Assembly (NCBI RefSeq): GCF_018492665.1
Contig: NZ_JAFVME010000010.1
Coordinates: forward strand, 310,001-374,000
Length of the DNA: 64,000 bases
Source: Pedobacter sp. B4-66
GTDB taxonomy: Bacteria > Bacteroidota > Bacteroidia > Sphingobacteriales > Sphingobacteriaceae
Direction: 5' to 3'
A program made the position numbers and the translations under genes. A model generated the notes under the pieces. The model had not been told where the DNA came from. It ran no database searches and worked only from the letters and a program-made list of their open reading frames with translations. The first letter of the stretch is position 1. The number at the start of each line of letters is the position of its first letter. Positions 50,130 through 59,990 of the stretch are shown piece by piece.

Positions 50130-52151
50130 TTAATCGTAGAAATTCCAGCTTACACCAAATTTGAACAGTAATCGATCCGGCATTGGATAACGGTTAACAG
50201 AATAGTACCCTTTGTAAATTAAACCTTGGTTTACGTAATCGCATTTCACAAAAAGATTAGCTCTTCTTAAGCTTGCTTTAACCCATACATCGACAATTGG
50301 TGTCGTATCAAAGGTTACATCTTTACCAACATAAAACTGACCTGTGGCTGTTGAATAAGAGTATGCCTTATATGGAGTGTTATAGCGCACGTCAAAACCG
50401 ACATTTGTTTTTAACACCTTAAAGAAGGTTTGATCCAGATAAAAACTATTGAAAGTATAAATTTCCGGAGTACGCAACTTATCAGGATTATCTGTTTTTT
50501 GGTAAACCACATAACTTTCCAGATTAAACTTACCAAACCTGAACTTTTTACCTGCAGTTATTTTAAGGAGATTTATAGAAGAACCTAATTGAAACGGCTT
50601 AATACCCCCTAAATCATCCTGACCAAAATACAGGTAATTGTCTATTAAATAATATTGTGCACCCGCATCAAAACCGAACTTGTCGTTAATAAAATTAAAA
50701 GATAGATTGATGGTTTTAGTACGATCGAAATTATTTTCCCAACGGTAATGGTTCCCAAAATAATTGACATAAGTTTCATCAGGCGACTTGTTTTGGAAAT
50801 AAGCACCAAGCGCAATACGCCCCACAGATTTACTTAACTTAACATTACTTTTGGCTTCGTATAGAAAATCACCGATGTTACGTCCCTGAAAGATTTGTTG
50901 CAAATCAACATTAAAATCTATTTTATCACTTAAACGATAACCGGCGTTACCCAACAAGGTAATGTTTTGGAAGGTTGATGAGTAATCATAAAATCTTGTC
51001 CTGTCCCTGTACAGCACCATTTGATTATACTTATAAAAGTCGTGCTTTATACCTACGTCTAATTTCAGTTCATTTTTGATAATTGAACTTCCTTTTGACC
51101 TTAAGAAAAAGCTGTATATAAATTCATTTTGTATATGGCTGTATCTGGTACTGTCATTAGTAAAAGTACTATCTGCAATACCAATCCCATGTGGAAAGAC
51201 AGCATTCCTAACACTTGTGTCAGGAATATCTTCATCCTTTTGAAATGCATAAGAGTTTGCATCGTACTTTAAGGTATAGGATATCTTATTTGTAGGTAGA
51301 ATTTTTTTTGTTATTTCCTGGGCAACGCTGTCTATCCGGCCTACAAAATAAGTTTGCTTAAGCATAAATCCGGTTTGACGATAGATTCGCTTTCCTGTTT
51401 GTAACCTAACTGGCTCCGTAAGCTTATCTACAGATGTTTGTGCAGCACCTGTAACAAAAATGGAATCGTTAGTAATTGAACCATTTTCCTGAGTTTTAAG
51501 GGTATTAAATACAACACTCGTCCACAGGTTATACCTTTTGTTTGGCGACTGGTACCAACTAAAGAGAGCTCCATTGAGGTCATCTCCCCTTTGCCTTCTA
51601 TAATATCCGTTTGCCCCTATTCTATTAAAATTAAGCCCAATATTAAAATTTGGCTTAATATTTTGGGAGTGTACAACTTTAAAAACCTGTTCCGCTTCGC
51701 CAGCACTAACGTAATAAAGACTGGTAAATGGTGTTCTGGCCTGATAATACTTAATATCGTCATGCGTCATCGCATAATAATCCAAATTGTGTATTCCTAT
51801 ATCAAAACCTATGGTTTTTACGGGTTCAAAAAGCATTGGTCTGGCTGATAGACCTAAGTTACCAACTCCAACAGTTGGTGTTCTTGGTTGTACTAACACA
51901 TTAAAATTCTGAAAACCGGTTAGGGTTGTATCCAGAGCTATAGTTTGTATGCTATCTTTTGTTAGCCTCAGCGTAGTATACCTAATGTATTTTGAGGTAA
52001 ATATTACAGAGTCTCGCCCTTCCTCTTCCTTTTTCCTTAAGGAATCCATCTCTTTATTCTCTCTAACGGAAGTTTTTAAATCCTGCGCAAACAATTGTGC
52101 ACCACCGAAGATGACAAAGCAAAAAACAAGAAAGGCAATGTTTTTATACAT
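50130..52151 (-). CDS. Putative porin (Bacteroidota family)
   Basis: Outer-membrane beta-barrel of 673 residues. A signal peptide ends at about 23 (IAFLVFCFVIFGGAQLFAQ). The rest alternates charged and aromatic residues in strand-like steps (YKLKYDANSYAF, LGAYFQNKSPDETYVNYFGN) and ends with a barrel-closing aromatic, GVSWNFYD. This matches the Bacteroidota putative porin family. It starts inside the PNP stop (TAATG), so it is translated as a coupled third gene of lpxK-PNP-porin, but its substrate is unknown. Confidence 0.85.
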   Translation of the reverse strand: MYKNIAFLVFCFVIFGGAQLFAQDLKTSVRENKEMDSLRKKEEEGRDSVIFTSKYIRYTTLRLTKDSIQTIALDTTLTGFQNFNVLVQPRTPTVGVGNLGLSARPMLFEPVKTIGFDIGIHNLDYYAMTHDDIKYYQARTPFTSLYYVSAGEAEQVFKVVHSQNIKPNFNIGLNFNRIGANGYYRRQRGDDLNGALFSWYQSPNKRYNLWTSVVFNTLKTQENGSITNDSIFVTGAAQTSVDKLTEPVRLQTGKRIYRQTGFMLKQTYFVGRIDSVAQEITKKILPTNKISYTLKYDANSYAFQKDEDIPDTSVRNAVFPHGIGIADSTFTNDSTRYSHIQNEFIYSFFLRSKGSSIIKNELKLDVGIKHDFYKYNQMVLYRDRTRFYDYSSTFQNITLLGNAGYRLSDKIDFNVDLQQIFQGRNIGDFLYEAKSNVKLSKSVGRIALGAYFQNKSPDETYVNYFGNHYRWENNFDRTKTINLSFNFINDKFGFDAGAQYYLIDNYLYFGQDDLGGIKPFQLGSSINLLKITAGKKFRFGKFNLESYVVYQKTDNPDKLRTPEIYTFNSFYLDQTFFKVLKTNVGFDVRYNTPYKAYSYSTATGQFYVGKDVTFDTTPIVDVWVKASLRRANLFVKCDYVNQGLIYKGYYSVNRYPMPDRLLFKFGVSWNFYD

Positions 52152-52966
52152 TATAAAGTTGAAATTAACTGGCTCAATATTTTTGTCATTTTAGGCTCGG
52201 CTATCTTTGCTGTCTCTATTATTTCTTCGAGACTTACGGGTTCTAACACTTCGGTAAATCCTTCATCTGTTAATACAGAAATTGCAAACACCGGAACACC
52301 CATATGATTGGCAACAATAACCTCCGGCACAGTACTCATCCCTACGGCATCACCTCCAATAATTCTTAAATAGTTGTACTCTGCTTTTGTTTCTAAATTA
52401 GGCCCCGTTACGGCAATGTAAACGCCTTGGTGGCAAGTAATGTTGTTGTCGTTAGCAATATTAATTGCTTGCTTTATTAACGATCTGTTATAAGGCTGGC
52501 TCATATCAGGGAAACGAGGGCCCATATCTGAATCATTACTGCCACGTAAAGGACTCTCAGGTTGCAAATTGATGTGATCATTGATCACCATTAAGTCGCC
52601 TTTTTTAAATTCCGGATTTAATGACCCCGCAGCATTTGAAACAAATAGATGAGCAATTCCTAAAACTTTCATCACCCTTATTGGGAATGTGATTTGCTGC
52701 ATGGAGTAGCCTTCGTAATAATGAAGACGGCCTTGCATTGCTACTACTTTCTTACCATTAAGTTTCCCGAATATTAGCTTTCCGGTATGAAACTCTAACG
52801 TTGAGATTGGGAAATTAGGAATATTGGAATACATTAACTGGTACTCTACCTCAATATCATTAACAAGACCACCTAGTCCAGTTCCTAAAACAATGCCAAT
52901 TTCCGGAAGGAAATTATCAGTTTTTCGCTTTATATATTCAACGGTTTCGTGTAGTGCTTGAAACAT
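52151..52966 (-). CDS. Purine-nucleoside phosphorylase
   Basis: Phosphorolysis of inosine and guanosine for purine salvage. 271 residues, the trimeric mammalian-like class. Blocks: GIVLGTGLGGLV (about 24-35), GRLHYYEGYSMQQITFP (about 80), SNAAGSLNPEFKKGDLMVI and VGMSTVPEVIVANHMGV. The purine-site Asn and Glu lie in the TGPNLETKAEY block. Its ATG lies 29 bp inside the 3' end of lpxK, and its TAA overlaps the next ATG. Enzyme activity is well supported; specificity for Guo/Ino is by analogy. Confidence 0.95.
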   Translation of the reverse strand: MFQALHETVEYIKRKTDNFLPEIGIVLGTGLGGLVNDIEVEYQLMYSNIPNFPISTLEFHTGKLIFGKLNGKKVVAMQGRLHYYEGYSMQQITFPIRVMKVLGIAHLFVSNAAGSLNPEFKKGDLMVINDHINLQPESPLRGSNDSDMGPRFPDMSQPYNRSLIKQAINIANDNNITCHQGVYIAVTGPNLETKAEYNYLRIIGGDAVGMSTVPEVIVANHMGVPVFAISVLTDEGFTEVLEPVSLEEIIETAKIAEPKMTKILSQLISTL

Positions 52967-53999
52967 AATCTAAAATCTTTTGATCAAATGTAGCTTTATC
53001 TTCTTCTTGCAATGTAATTTTAACTGGCAAATAAAAGACAGGCAAATTTAAAAGTAATTCTTTTAATACACCATCTAATAAACGCTGTGCATCTTTTTCT
53101 GTTGTTATTATTATTTTTTCTTCAGAAGGATTGTTATTAAAGGCATTTACCAGCTGTTGAATGTTTTGGGTGGCAAACCGATAATGGTCGGGATAATCAT
53201 GATGATCTATCTGTGAGGTATATTTCTGCAACTCAGTTAACAAAGGTAAAGGATTGGCTATACCTGTTATCAAAAACACAGCTGTAGTATTTGAAATTGA
53301 AGTCAAAGGCTTTTGCTCTTTACTAATAAGATGTGTAAGGTTACCATAAGTTAGAAACGAGAATGATAGGTTTTCTTTTGCTTTAGCATCAAATTTATTT
53401 AAACAGGCTTGCTTTTGGTGGATATCTATTTTAACTGGCCCTTTGGTAACCAATAATGCCTGTGCACGATGATAGCCTGTAAATGGTTCTCTTAAATTCC
53501 CCGCAGGAAGCAAAAATTGTGGTCTTAATAGCTTTTGATATTCAAAAAGAAGAATGCTAAAACCTGGCTTTACACTTCTATGCTGAAAGGCATCGTCGAG
53601 TATTATAATGTCGTGATTGCTTTTTAAATGGTTAATACCTGTTACCCTATCTTCGCAAACAGCCACGGTTACATTAGAAAACTTATTATAAAACTGCATA
53701 GGCTCATCGCCTATTGTCTCGGCGGTAGCGGTTTTATCTGCGAGGATATATCCCTTGGTTTTGCGGCCGTACCCCCTACTTAAAATGGCAATCCGCTTCT
53801 CAGAAAGAAGATTTACCAGGTATTCTGTTACTGGGCTCTTACCTGAACCGCCAACAACAAGATTACCTACACAGATAATCGGTAGGTTGAAGCTCGTTTG
53901 CTTAAACATACCTGTATCAAATAGCTTGTTCCTGATAAGAATCACTAAGCCATACAGGGCAGAAAACGGAAGTAACAACAGTCGGAGGTATTTAATCAT
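52938..53999 (-). CDS. lpxK: Tetraacyldisaccharide 4'-kinase
   Basis: Phosphorylates the lipid A precursor at the 4' position. 353 residues from ATG 53999 (MIKYLRLLLLPFSALYG). The upstream TTG gives four more residues and is less likely. A membrane-associated N-terminal helix is followed by the P-loop GNLVVGGSGKSPVTEYLV (about 45-62), then DDAFQHR (about 145). Its last 29 bases overlap PNP. Its presence shows a gram-negative outer membrane with lipid A. Confidence 0.95.
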   Translation of the reverse strand: MIKYLRLLLLPFSALYGLVILIRNKLFDTGMFKQTSFNLPIICVGNLVVGGSGKSPVTEYLVNLLSEKRIAILSRGYGRKTKGYILADKTATAETIGDEPMQFYNKFSNVTVAVCEDRVTGINHLKSNHDIIILDDAFQHRSVKPGFSILLFEYQKLLRPQFLLPAGNLREPFTGYHRAQALLVTKGPVKIDIHQKQACLNKFDAKAKENLSFSFLTYGNLTHLISKEQKPLTSISNTTAVFLITGIANPLPLLTELQKYTSQIDHHDYPDHYRFATQNIQQLVNAFNNNPSEEKIIITTEKDAQRLLDGVLKELLLNLPVFYLPVKITLQEEDKATFDQKILDYVSSTTRNR

Positions 54000-54084
54000 T
54001 TGAGCTTTCAAAAATAAGAATTATTACCGCTCATTTTATCACGTTTATGAGGATTACCCTTTACCAGTGTAATAAATAAAAGTT

Positions 54085-54092
54085 TACCTTTG
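54085..54092 (+). promoter_or_regulatory. pruA promoter, -7 box
   Basis: TACCTTTG, 20 bp before the pruA ATG, the usual distance. No clear -33. Confidence 0.5.
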
Positions 54093-54112
54093 TAAAAATA
54101 ACTTATTATAAC

Positions 54113-55741
54113 ATGCTTAAAGGATTTTTTAACGTACCAGCTCCTGTAAATGAACCCATTTTGGGTTATGCACCAGGAAGTAAAGAACGTGAACTTTTGA
54201 TGGCTGCTTTAGCCGATGCCCGTTCCAAACAGATTGAAATACCTATGTATATTGGTGTTGAGGAAGTGCATACAGAAGTTAAAGGAAAGGTTACCCCTCC
54301 GCACGATCACCAACATGTATTGGGCAAATATAGTATTGGAAATAAACACCATGTAAAGCAAGCTATTGATGCTGCTTTGGCAGCTAAGGCTGACTGGGAG
54401 AATTTAGCATGGGAACATCGTGCTGCAATTTTCCTGAAGGCTGCTGACCTAATTGCTGGCCCTTATCGTTATAAATTAAATGCGGCTACAATGCTTGGGC
54501 AGTCAAAAAATGCTTACCAGGCAGAGATTGATGCAGCATGTGAGTTGATCGATTTTCTTCGTTTCAACGTTAGCTATATGGCTGAAATCTATAAGCAACA
54601 ACCTCCTGTTTCTCCTAAAGGATCGTGGAACAGAGTGGAACAACGCCCATTAGAAGGTTTTGTGTTTGCTTTAACTCCTTTTAACTTTACTGCCATTGCT
54701 GGAAATCTTCCTACATCAGCTGCCATGATGGGTAATGTTGTAGTATGGAAGCCGGCAGATACTCAAATTTTTGCTGCCAATGTTTTAATGCAGATTTTTA
54801 GAGAAGCCGGATTACCAGATGGAGTTATCAACCTTGTTTATGTTGATGGACCTGAGGCTGGCGAAGTGATCTTTAGTCACCCTGATTTTGCAGGAATTCA
54901 CTTTACAGGTTCTACCGCTGTTTTCCAAAACATCTGGAAAACTATTGGTAATAACATTCATAAATTTAAAACTTATCCTCGTATTGTTGGAGAAACCGGC
55001 GGTAAGGATTTTATCCTTGTTCATGGTTCTGCAGAGCCTGAAATTTCGAGCACGGCAATTATTCGTGGTGCTTTTGAATACCAAGGTCAGAAATGTTCTG
55101 CTGCTTCACGTGTGTATATTTCAAAAACAGTATGGCCAGAGATTAAGCAACTAATGCTTCGCGATCTGGCTACCTTTAAAATGGGTGGAACTGAAGATTT
55201 CAGCAATTTTATTAACGCGGTTATCGACGAAAAGTCTTTTAATAAATTAGCTAAATATATTGATGCAGCTAAAGCAGATAAATCTGTAGAGATTATTGCC
55301 GGTGGAAATTACGATAAGTCTAAAGGTTACTTTATTGAACCGACAGTGCTTGTTGTTAAAGATCCGAAATATACTACAATGTGTGAAGAGCTTTTCGGTC
55401 CTGTTTTAACTATTTATGTTTACGAGGATAAAGATTTCGATAAGGTTTTAGACATCATAGATACCACTTCTATTTATGCTTTAACAGGAGCTATTATTGC
55501 TCAGGATCGTTACGCTATAGAAAAAGCTACTCATCGTTTAAGAAATGCTGCAGGTAATTTCTATATCAATGATAAATGTACTGGTGCAGTTGTTGGTCAA
55601 CAACCTTTTGGCGGCGCCAGAGGATCAGGCACAAATGATAAAGCCGGATCAATGATCAACTTGTTACGTTGGGTTTCTCCACGTACTATTAAGGAAACAT
55701 TTGATCCGCCAAAGGATTATCGTTACCCATTTTTAGGATAA
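54113..55741 (+). CDS. pruA: L-glutamate gamma-semialdehyde dehydrogenase (P5C dehydrogenase)
   Basis: Second step of proline degradation: oxidises glutamate semialdehyde to glutamate with NAD. 542 residues. Aldehyde dehydrogenase motifs: VFALTPFNFTAIAGNLP (about 184-200), Glu294 in VGETGGKDF, catalytic Cys328 in YQGQKCSAASRVY and PFGGARGSGTNDKAG near 500. It matches the monofunctional eukaryote-like P5CDH that is common in Bacteroidota. No putA-type proline dehydrogenase is adjacent. Closed by a strong terminator. Confidence 0.96.
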   Translation: MLKGFFNVPAPVNEPILGYAPGSKERELLMAALADARSKQIEIPMYIGVEEVHTEVKGKVTPPHDHQHVLGKYSIGNKHHVKQAIDAALAAKADWENLAWEHRAAIFLKAADLIAGPYRYKLNAATMLGQSKNAYQAEIDAACELIDFLRFNVSYMAEIYKQQPPVSPKGSWNRVEQRPLEGFVFALTPFNFTAIAGNLPTSAAMMGNVVVWKPADTQIFAANVLMQIFREAGLPDGVINLVYVDGPEAGEVIFSHPDFAGIHFTGSTAVFQNIWKTIGNNIHKFKTYPRIVGETGGKDFILVHGSAEPEISSTAIIRGAFEYQGQKCSAASRVYISKTVWPEIKQLMLRDLATFKMGGTEDFSNFINAVIDEKSFNKLAKYIDAAKADKSVEIIAGGNYDKSKGYFIEPTVLVVKDPKYTTMCEELFGPVLTIYVYEDKDFDKVLDIIDTTSIYALTGAIIAQDRYAIEKATHRLRNAAGNFYINDKCTGAVVGQQPFGGARGSGTNDKAGSMINLLRWVSPRTIKETFDPPKDYRYPFLG

Positions 55742-55742
55742 T

Positions 55743-55775
55743 AAAAAACTCCCGGCTCATCGCCGGGAGTTTTTT
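55743..55775. terminator. Bidirectional terminator between pruA and carbonic anhydrase
   Basis: AAAAAACTCCCGGC and GCCGGGAGTTTTTT with loop TCATC; A and T tracts on both sides, serving both convergent genes. Confidence 0.93.
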
Positions 55776-55835
55776 ATTTATTGATTAAATCAGCATTCTG
55801 CTTAATCGGGAAATTACCTTCTCAATGAAGAATAA

Positions 55836-56507
55836 TTATTTTCCTGTATTCATTTTAAACACTGGAGAAATATCATCCGCCGCTGATGCACTTACCTGCA
55901 AATCCTTAATCAATCCGGTTTCGAGACTATACACCCAAGCGTGAACAGAAAGTTCCTGCCCTGAAGCCCATGCATTTTGCACAATAGAAGTACTCATAAC
56001 ATTTGCAGCACCTTCTATTGCATTGAGTTCAACCAAACGATTAGATCTCTTTTTAGGATCCTTAATTGTTTGCATCTCACGTTCGTGCATTCGGATAACG
56101 TCTTTGATATTCCTTAACCAATTGTCAATCAAACCGACCTGTTTATCACCCAAAGCAGCATTTACACCACCGCAACCATAATGGCCGCACACAATAACAT
56201 GCTTTACTTTTAATACATTAACAGAATAATCCAGTACACTCAGCATATTCATATCTGTATGCGCAACCACATTTGCAATGTTACGGTGTACAAAGATATC
56301 ACCAGGCATGGTATTGGTAATTTGATTAGCTGGCACACGGCTGTCAGAACATCCAATCCAAAGAACAGGAGGAGCCTGTCCCGCAGAAAGTCTGTCGAAA
56401 AATGTTGGATCCTCCTTAAGCGTATCCGCTACCCAATCCTTATTCCCCTGTAATAATCCTTCGTATGTTATTTCTTTTGAATCTTGTTTTTCTAATTTCG
56501 CGCACAT
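55836..56507 (-). CDS. Beta-carbonic anhydrase
   Basis: Interconverts CO2 and bicarbonate with a zinc site. 223 residues. Zinc and catalytic residues: Cys53, Asp55 and Arg57 in CSDSRVP, His109 and Cys112 in HYGCGG. The signature is that of the usual beta class. It lies six bases after the SulP transporter stop, so the two are one operon, a combination known for bicarbonate uptake. Cytoplasmic: no signal peptide. Confidence 0.96.
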   Translation of the reverse strand: MCAKLEKQDSKEITYEGLLQGNKDWVADTLKEDPTFFDRLSAGQAPPVLWIGCSDSRVPANQITNTMPGDIFVHRNIANVVAHTDMNMLSVLDYSVNVLKVKHVIVCGHYGCGGVNAALGDKQVGLIDNWLRNIKDVIRMHEREMQTIKDPKKRSNRLVELNAIEGAANVMSTSIVQNAWASGQELSVHAWVYSLETGLIKDLQVSASAADDISPVFKMNTGK

Positions 56508-56513
56508 AATAAT

Positions 56514-58118
56514 TTAATTATTAATTTCTTCAATTACTTTATTGTTTAATTTAGGTACGGTATATTGTTGTTTGATATTTTCCAAAACTACAATAATACC
56601 TTTAGTATAAGCATTGTGCTTATAATTAAAAATGGTTTCCAATACATCTGGATCTATGTACCTTGAATTAGATCCATCAATGATTACATTGGTTTCTTTA
56701 GGGATTTTATTTAATACTACCTGGATGGCTGCCTTATTTAAGAAAGACACTTCTTCGGCTAATTTTATTCTTAAATTCTTTTTATTACCCTCTTCCTGTA
56801 TTTTATAGAAATATGGATTCCGCATATTGGTACGCAATAAATAGAATATTGAGAATAACATACCTATAGCAACACCTTTTAGTAAATCTGTTAACAAAAC
56901 AGCTACAATAGTAATTACAAATGGTACGAACTGATCCCAACCTTTATGGTACATGTGCTTAAATAATGCTATACGCGCCAATTTATAACCTGTTACTAAT
57001 AGGATTGCAGCCAAACACGCCAAAGGGATCATATTTATAATACCCGGTATAAAAAGCAATGACAAAAGTAACCACACACCATGAAAAATAGCGGACATTT
57101 TGGTTCTTCCACCAGCATTTACGTTGGCAGAGCTTCTTACAATTACAGATGTTAAAGGCAATCCACCTAGCAAACCACTAACCATGTTTCCTGTACCTTG
57201 GGCAACTAACTCTCTATTTGTTGGCGACACGCGTTTAATCGGGTCTATTTTATCTATAGCTTCAATGCTTAAAAGAGTTTCAAGACTTGCAACTACAGCA
57301 ATTGTGGCAGCAACAACCCAAACTTTTCCATTCAATATCTGTGAAAAATCTGGTGCGGCAAATAAACCTGTAAATTCAGACCAACTGTTTACAACAGGTA
57401 TCTCCACCATTTGTTTTGCTGTCAAAGCATATTGACCGCCTTGAAACACAATAGTAAGCACAACTCCTATTACCACTACCACCAAAGGAGCAGGAACAAC
57501 ACTTAACTTTTTAAATTTTGGCCATAAAATTAATACGGCTATCGACAATCCACTGATTATAATGGCAGCCAAACTGAAATGACTTAATGCTCCACCAATG
57601 GCAGAAAAAGTATTTTCATTGTCTTTCTGAAAAAAGCTTTCATCACCAAAAAAATCTGAATCCACGCCGAGCGCATGGGGAAGCTGTTTTAGTATCAGCG
57701 TTAATCCGATTGCTGCCAGCATCCCTTCAATTACGCTTGATGGAAAATAATTACCGATAGTTCCTCCTTTTAACAATCCAAGTATAACTTGCATTGCACC
57801 TGCCAGAACTACAGCAAGTAAAAATATCTCATAACCACCTAGCTGACCAATTGCTCCCAGAACTATTGCAGTTAACCCGGCAGCTGGACCGCTAACGCTT
57901 AATTGCGACCCACTTAAGGAAGCAACCACAACACCACCGACTATACCTGTTATAAGACCCGCAAACAGAGGTGCGCCAGAAGCTAAAGCGATCCCTAAAC
58001 ATAAGGGAAGGGCCACGAGAAAGACCACAACACTGGATGGCAAATCACGCTTTAAATTCTTTTTTAATATATATTTCTTCACTTCCAATCTTGAAAAGAC
58101 TGAGTTTCCACTTTGCAT
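56514..58118 (-). CDS. SulP family anion transporter with STAS domain
   Basis: 534-residue inner-membrane carrier, with helices from about 22 to 410 and a cytoplasmic STAS domain at about 430-525 (VVLNKIPKETNVIIDGSNSRYIDPD in part). The SulP motif PLCLGIALASGAP (about 37-49) and TSVIVRSSANVNAGGRTKMS in part (about 316-336) identify the family. The immediate carbonic anhydrase partner points to bicarbonate, as in BicA-like carriers, instead of sulfate. Inference from context, not sequence alone. Confidence 0.92.
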   Translation of the reverse strand: MQSGNSVFSRLEVKKYILKKNLKRDLPSSVVVFLVALPLCLGIALASGAPLFAGLITGIVGGVVVASLSGSQLSVSGPAAGLTAIVLGAIGQLGGYEIFLLAVVLAGAMQVILGLLKGGTIGNYFPSSVIEGMLAAIGLTLILKQLPHALGVDSDFFGDESFFQKDNENTFSAIGGALSHFSLAAIIISGLSIAVLILWPKFKKLSVVPAPLVVVVIGVVLTIVFQGGQYALTAKQMVEIPVVNSWSEFTGLFAAPDFSQILNGKVWVVAATIAVVASLETLLSIEAIDKIDPIKRVSPTNRELVAQGTGNMVSGLLGGLPLTSVIVRSSANVNAGGRTKMSAIFHGVWLLLSLLFIPGIINMIPLACLAAILLVTGYKLARIALFKHMYHKGWDQFVPFVITIVAVLLTDLLKGVAIGMLFSIFYLLRTNMRNPYFYKIQEEGNKKNLRIKLAEEVSFLNKAAIQVVLNKIPKETNVIIDGSNSRYIDPDVLETIFNYKHNAYTKGIIVVLENIKQQYTVPKLNNKVIEEINN

Positions 58119-58194
58119 AAAACTATGTTTTAATCTATTAAACTAATTATAAAAATTGCGCAACAACCCACTAAAGATAGTTGCACCTGATAAT

Positions 58195-58533
58195 TTAGCT
58201 CAAGTTAGGAGGCGGTGTAGGAACCGACGGATGGAATGGATCGAAATACCTTTTGAAATGATCTATAAAACTATTTTTGATTCCATAAAAATGGAGTACT
58301 GACGATGATACATAGTCATGCTGAAAGTCTACCTTATAATCGAAGAATTTCACTTTGGCTTTACCAGCATCTCCATCAGTGCTGTGCTCGGCTTCAATTT
58401 GCATAATTACAGAAATCATTATGTTCTTGTCAATATGACTGAAAAATACCGGTGCACCCGAAATAATCATCTTCGCAGAGAAGATACTTAAGAAGGTAAC
58501 AACAATTAATAAACGGTATTTTCTTATAAACAT
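58195..58533 (-). CDS. Hypothetical membrane-anchored protein upstream of SulP
   Basis: 112 residues, not recognised. A single N-terminal hydrophobic segment (about 8-22, LLIVVTFLSIFSAKM) could be a signal or anchor. The middle has VFFSHIDKNIMISVIMQIEA and KVKFFDYKVDF; the end is proline-rich (HPSVPTPPPNLS). It reads toward SulP with 76 bp between, so it may be co-transcribed. Its position suggests it could help the bicarbonate carrier, but nothing in the sequence proves this. Confidence 0.55.
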   Translation of the reverse strand: MFIRKYRLLIVVTFLSIFSAKMIISGAPVFFSHIDKNIMISVIMQIEAEHSTDGDAGKAKVKFFDYKVDFQHDYVSSSVLHFYGIKNSFIDHFKRYFDPFHPSVPTPPPNLS

Positions 58534-58730
58534 TTGGCTTTACGCTTTTCCGTAACTGTTCAAAAATAGCTCCAAACATCCCTTAATTACAAATTATCAT
58601 GTAAAAAAAATGTAATTTAGTTGTTGCCGTTCCATGTTTTCTCCTCTTATTTTTTAAAAAATAGACTCATTTTAAAGAAAAATGCTTCATTTACCGTAAT
58701 TTAGGCGATCAAAAATTCTTTTACTTATTC

Positions 58731-59966
58731 ATGAAAAAAATACTGTTAAGCCTGATTTTTCTTTATCCGGTTATCCTTTTTGCCCAAAGCAATAATGCTC
58801 CATCGACTTATGACCCTCATGAGATTGCGATTACAGGATATCTGCAAACACAATTTCAGAAAGCTCAGTCTCCGGGGATTTCTTCTTTTTCGGGTGGAGA
58901 CTTCTCTAAGAACTCTGACAATCGTTTTATGATTCGTCGAGGTCGTTTAAAGATTGACAGGGCTGACAAGTATTCAAGCATTGTCTTTCAAATTGATGCG
59001 ACGCAAAATGGGATTCAGTTGATGGATGCTTTCATACAGCTACACCAACCCGATTCCAAAGTATTATTACTAACTGCAGGTTTGTTCAACCGTCCTTTTG
59101 GCCATTCAATTGTTTATTCTTCGGGATATAGAGATTTCCCTGAGAGAGCTAGAGTTTTCCAAACCCTTATGCCCAGGGAGCGTGATATTGGCGCAATGGT
59201 TACCTATCATCCAAAGGGTCCATTTAAGTTTATAACTGCTGAGTTAGCGGTAGTAAATGGAAGTGGTTATAATGCTAGAGACTATGACTCAAGAAAGGAT
59301 ATAATTGGAAACCTGGGCTTTAAGTTTGATAGCCTGGCAAATAAAAAGCTTCATCTAGGTTTTGGCGGATCTATCTATGAAGGGTCCGTGCGCAGCGATA
59401 CAGAAAGTTATTACTCTCCTGATGGGGTAGGATTCAAAAAAAACACCAGTTCTGATAATGTTGGTTACTTTGGTAAACGCGAATACTATGGCGCAAATTT
59501 ACAGCTTCAATATGACAATACTTTTGGCAGAACCATCTTTAAAGCTGAATACATCCAAGGTACTCAACCAGGTGTAGCTGCATCTACCGGTGTGCTTGGC
59601 CCTGTAGCCAGTACTAGTTTCTCTACACAGCCTGCTACAGATTTATACCTTCGCGAGTTTTCGGGTAGTTATTTGTGGTTAACCCAACAAATTGCCAATA
59701 GTAACTTTACTGCACTATTGTCTTATGACATCTATGATCCGAACAGGAAGGTAAGTGCGATGGAAATTGGTACTGCAGGTAATAATACTACTGCAGGCGA
59801 TATTAAATATAGTACTCTTGGTTATGGCCTTACTTATCTAATAAATTCAAGATTTAAACTTACATTGTACAACGAGCATGTTGTAAACGAAGCTACTACA
59901 TTGACAGGTTATACTGCCGATTTAAAAGATGATGTATTTACTACCCGATTGCAATATCGCTGGTAA
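58731..59966 (+). CDS. OprP/OprO-type porin
   Basis: Outer-membrane barrel of 411 residues with a signal peptide to about 20 (ILLSLIFLYPVILFAQ). The N-terminal part, TGYLQTQFQKAQSPG and NRFMIRRGRLKIDRADKYSS, is the usual start of the phosphate-selective porin O/P family, and the last residues KDDVFTTRLQYRW end on an aromatic as barrels do. It is followed 24 bp later by the carboxylase gene. In this phylum the family is often linked to phosphate or polyphosphate uptake. Actual selectivity unknown. Confidence 0.85.
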   Translation: MKKILLSLIFLYPVILFAQSNNAPSTYDPHEIAITGYLQTQFQKAQSPGISSFSGGDFSKNSDNRFMIRRGRLKIDRADKYSSIVFQIDATQNGIQLMDAFIQLHQPDSKVLLLTAGLFNRPFGHSIVYSSGYRDFPERARVFQTLMPRERDIGAMVTYHPKGPFKFITAELAVVNGSGYNARDYDSRKDIIGNLGFKFDSLANKKLHLGFGGSIYEGSVRSDTESYYSPDGVGFKKNTSSDNVGYFGKREYYGANLQLQYDNTFGRTIFKAEYIQGTQPGVAASTGVLGPVASTSFSTQPATDLYLREFSGSYLWLTQQIANSNFTALLSYDIYDPNRKVSAMEIGTAGNNTTAGDIKYSTLGYGLTYLINSRFKLTLYNEHVVNEATTLTGYTADLKDDVFTTRLQYRW

Positions 59967-59990
59967 AAATTAAAATTATTTGCGTTTAAA

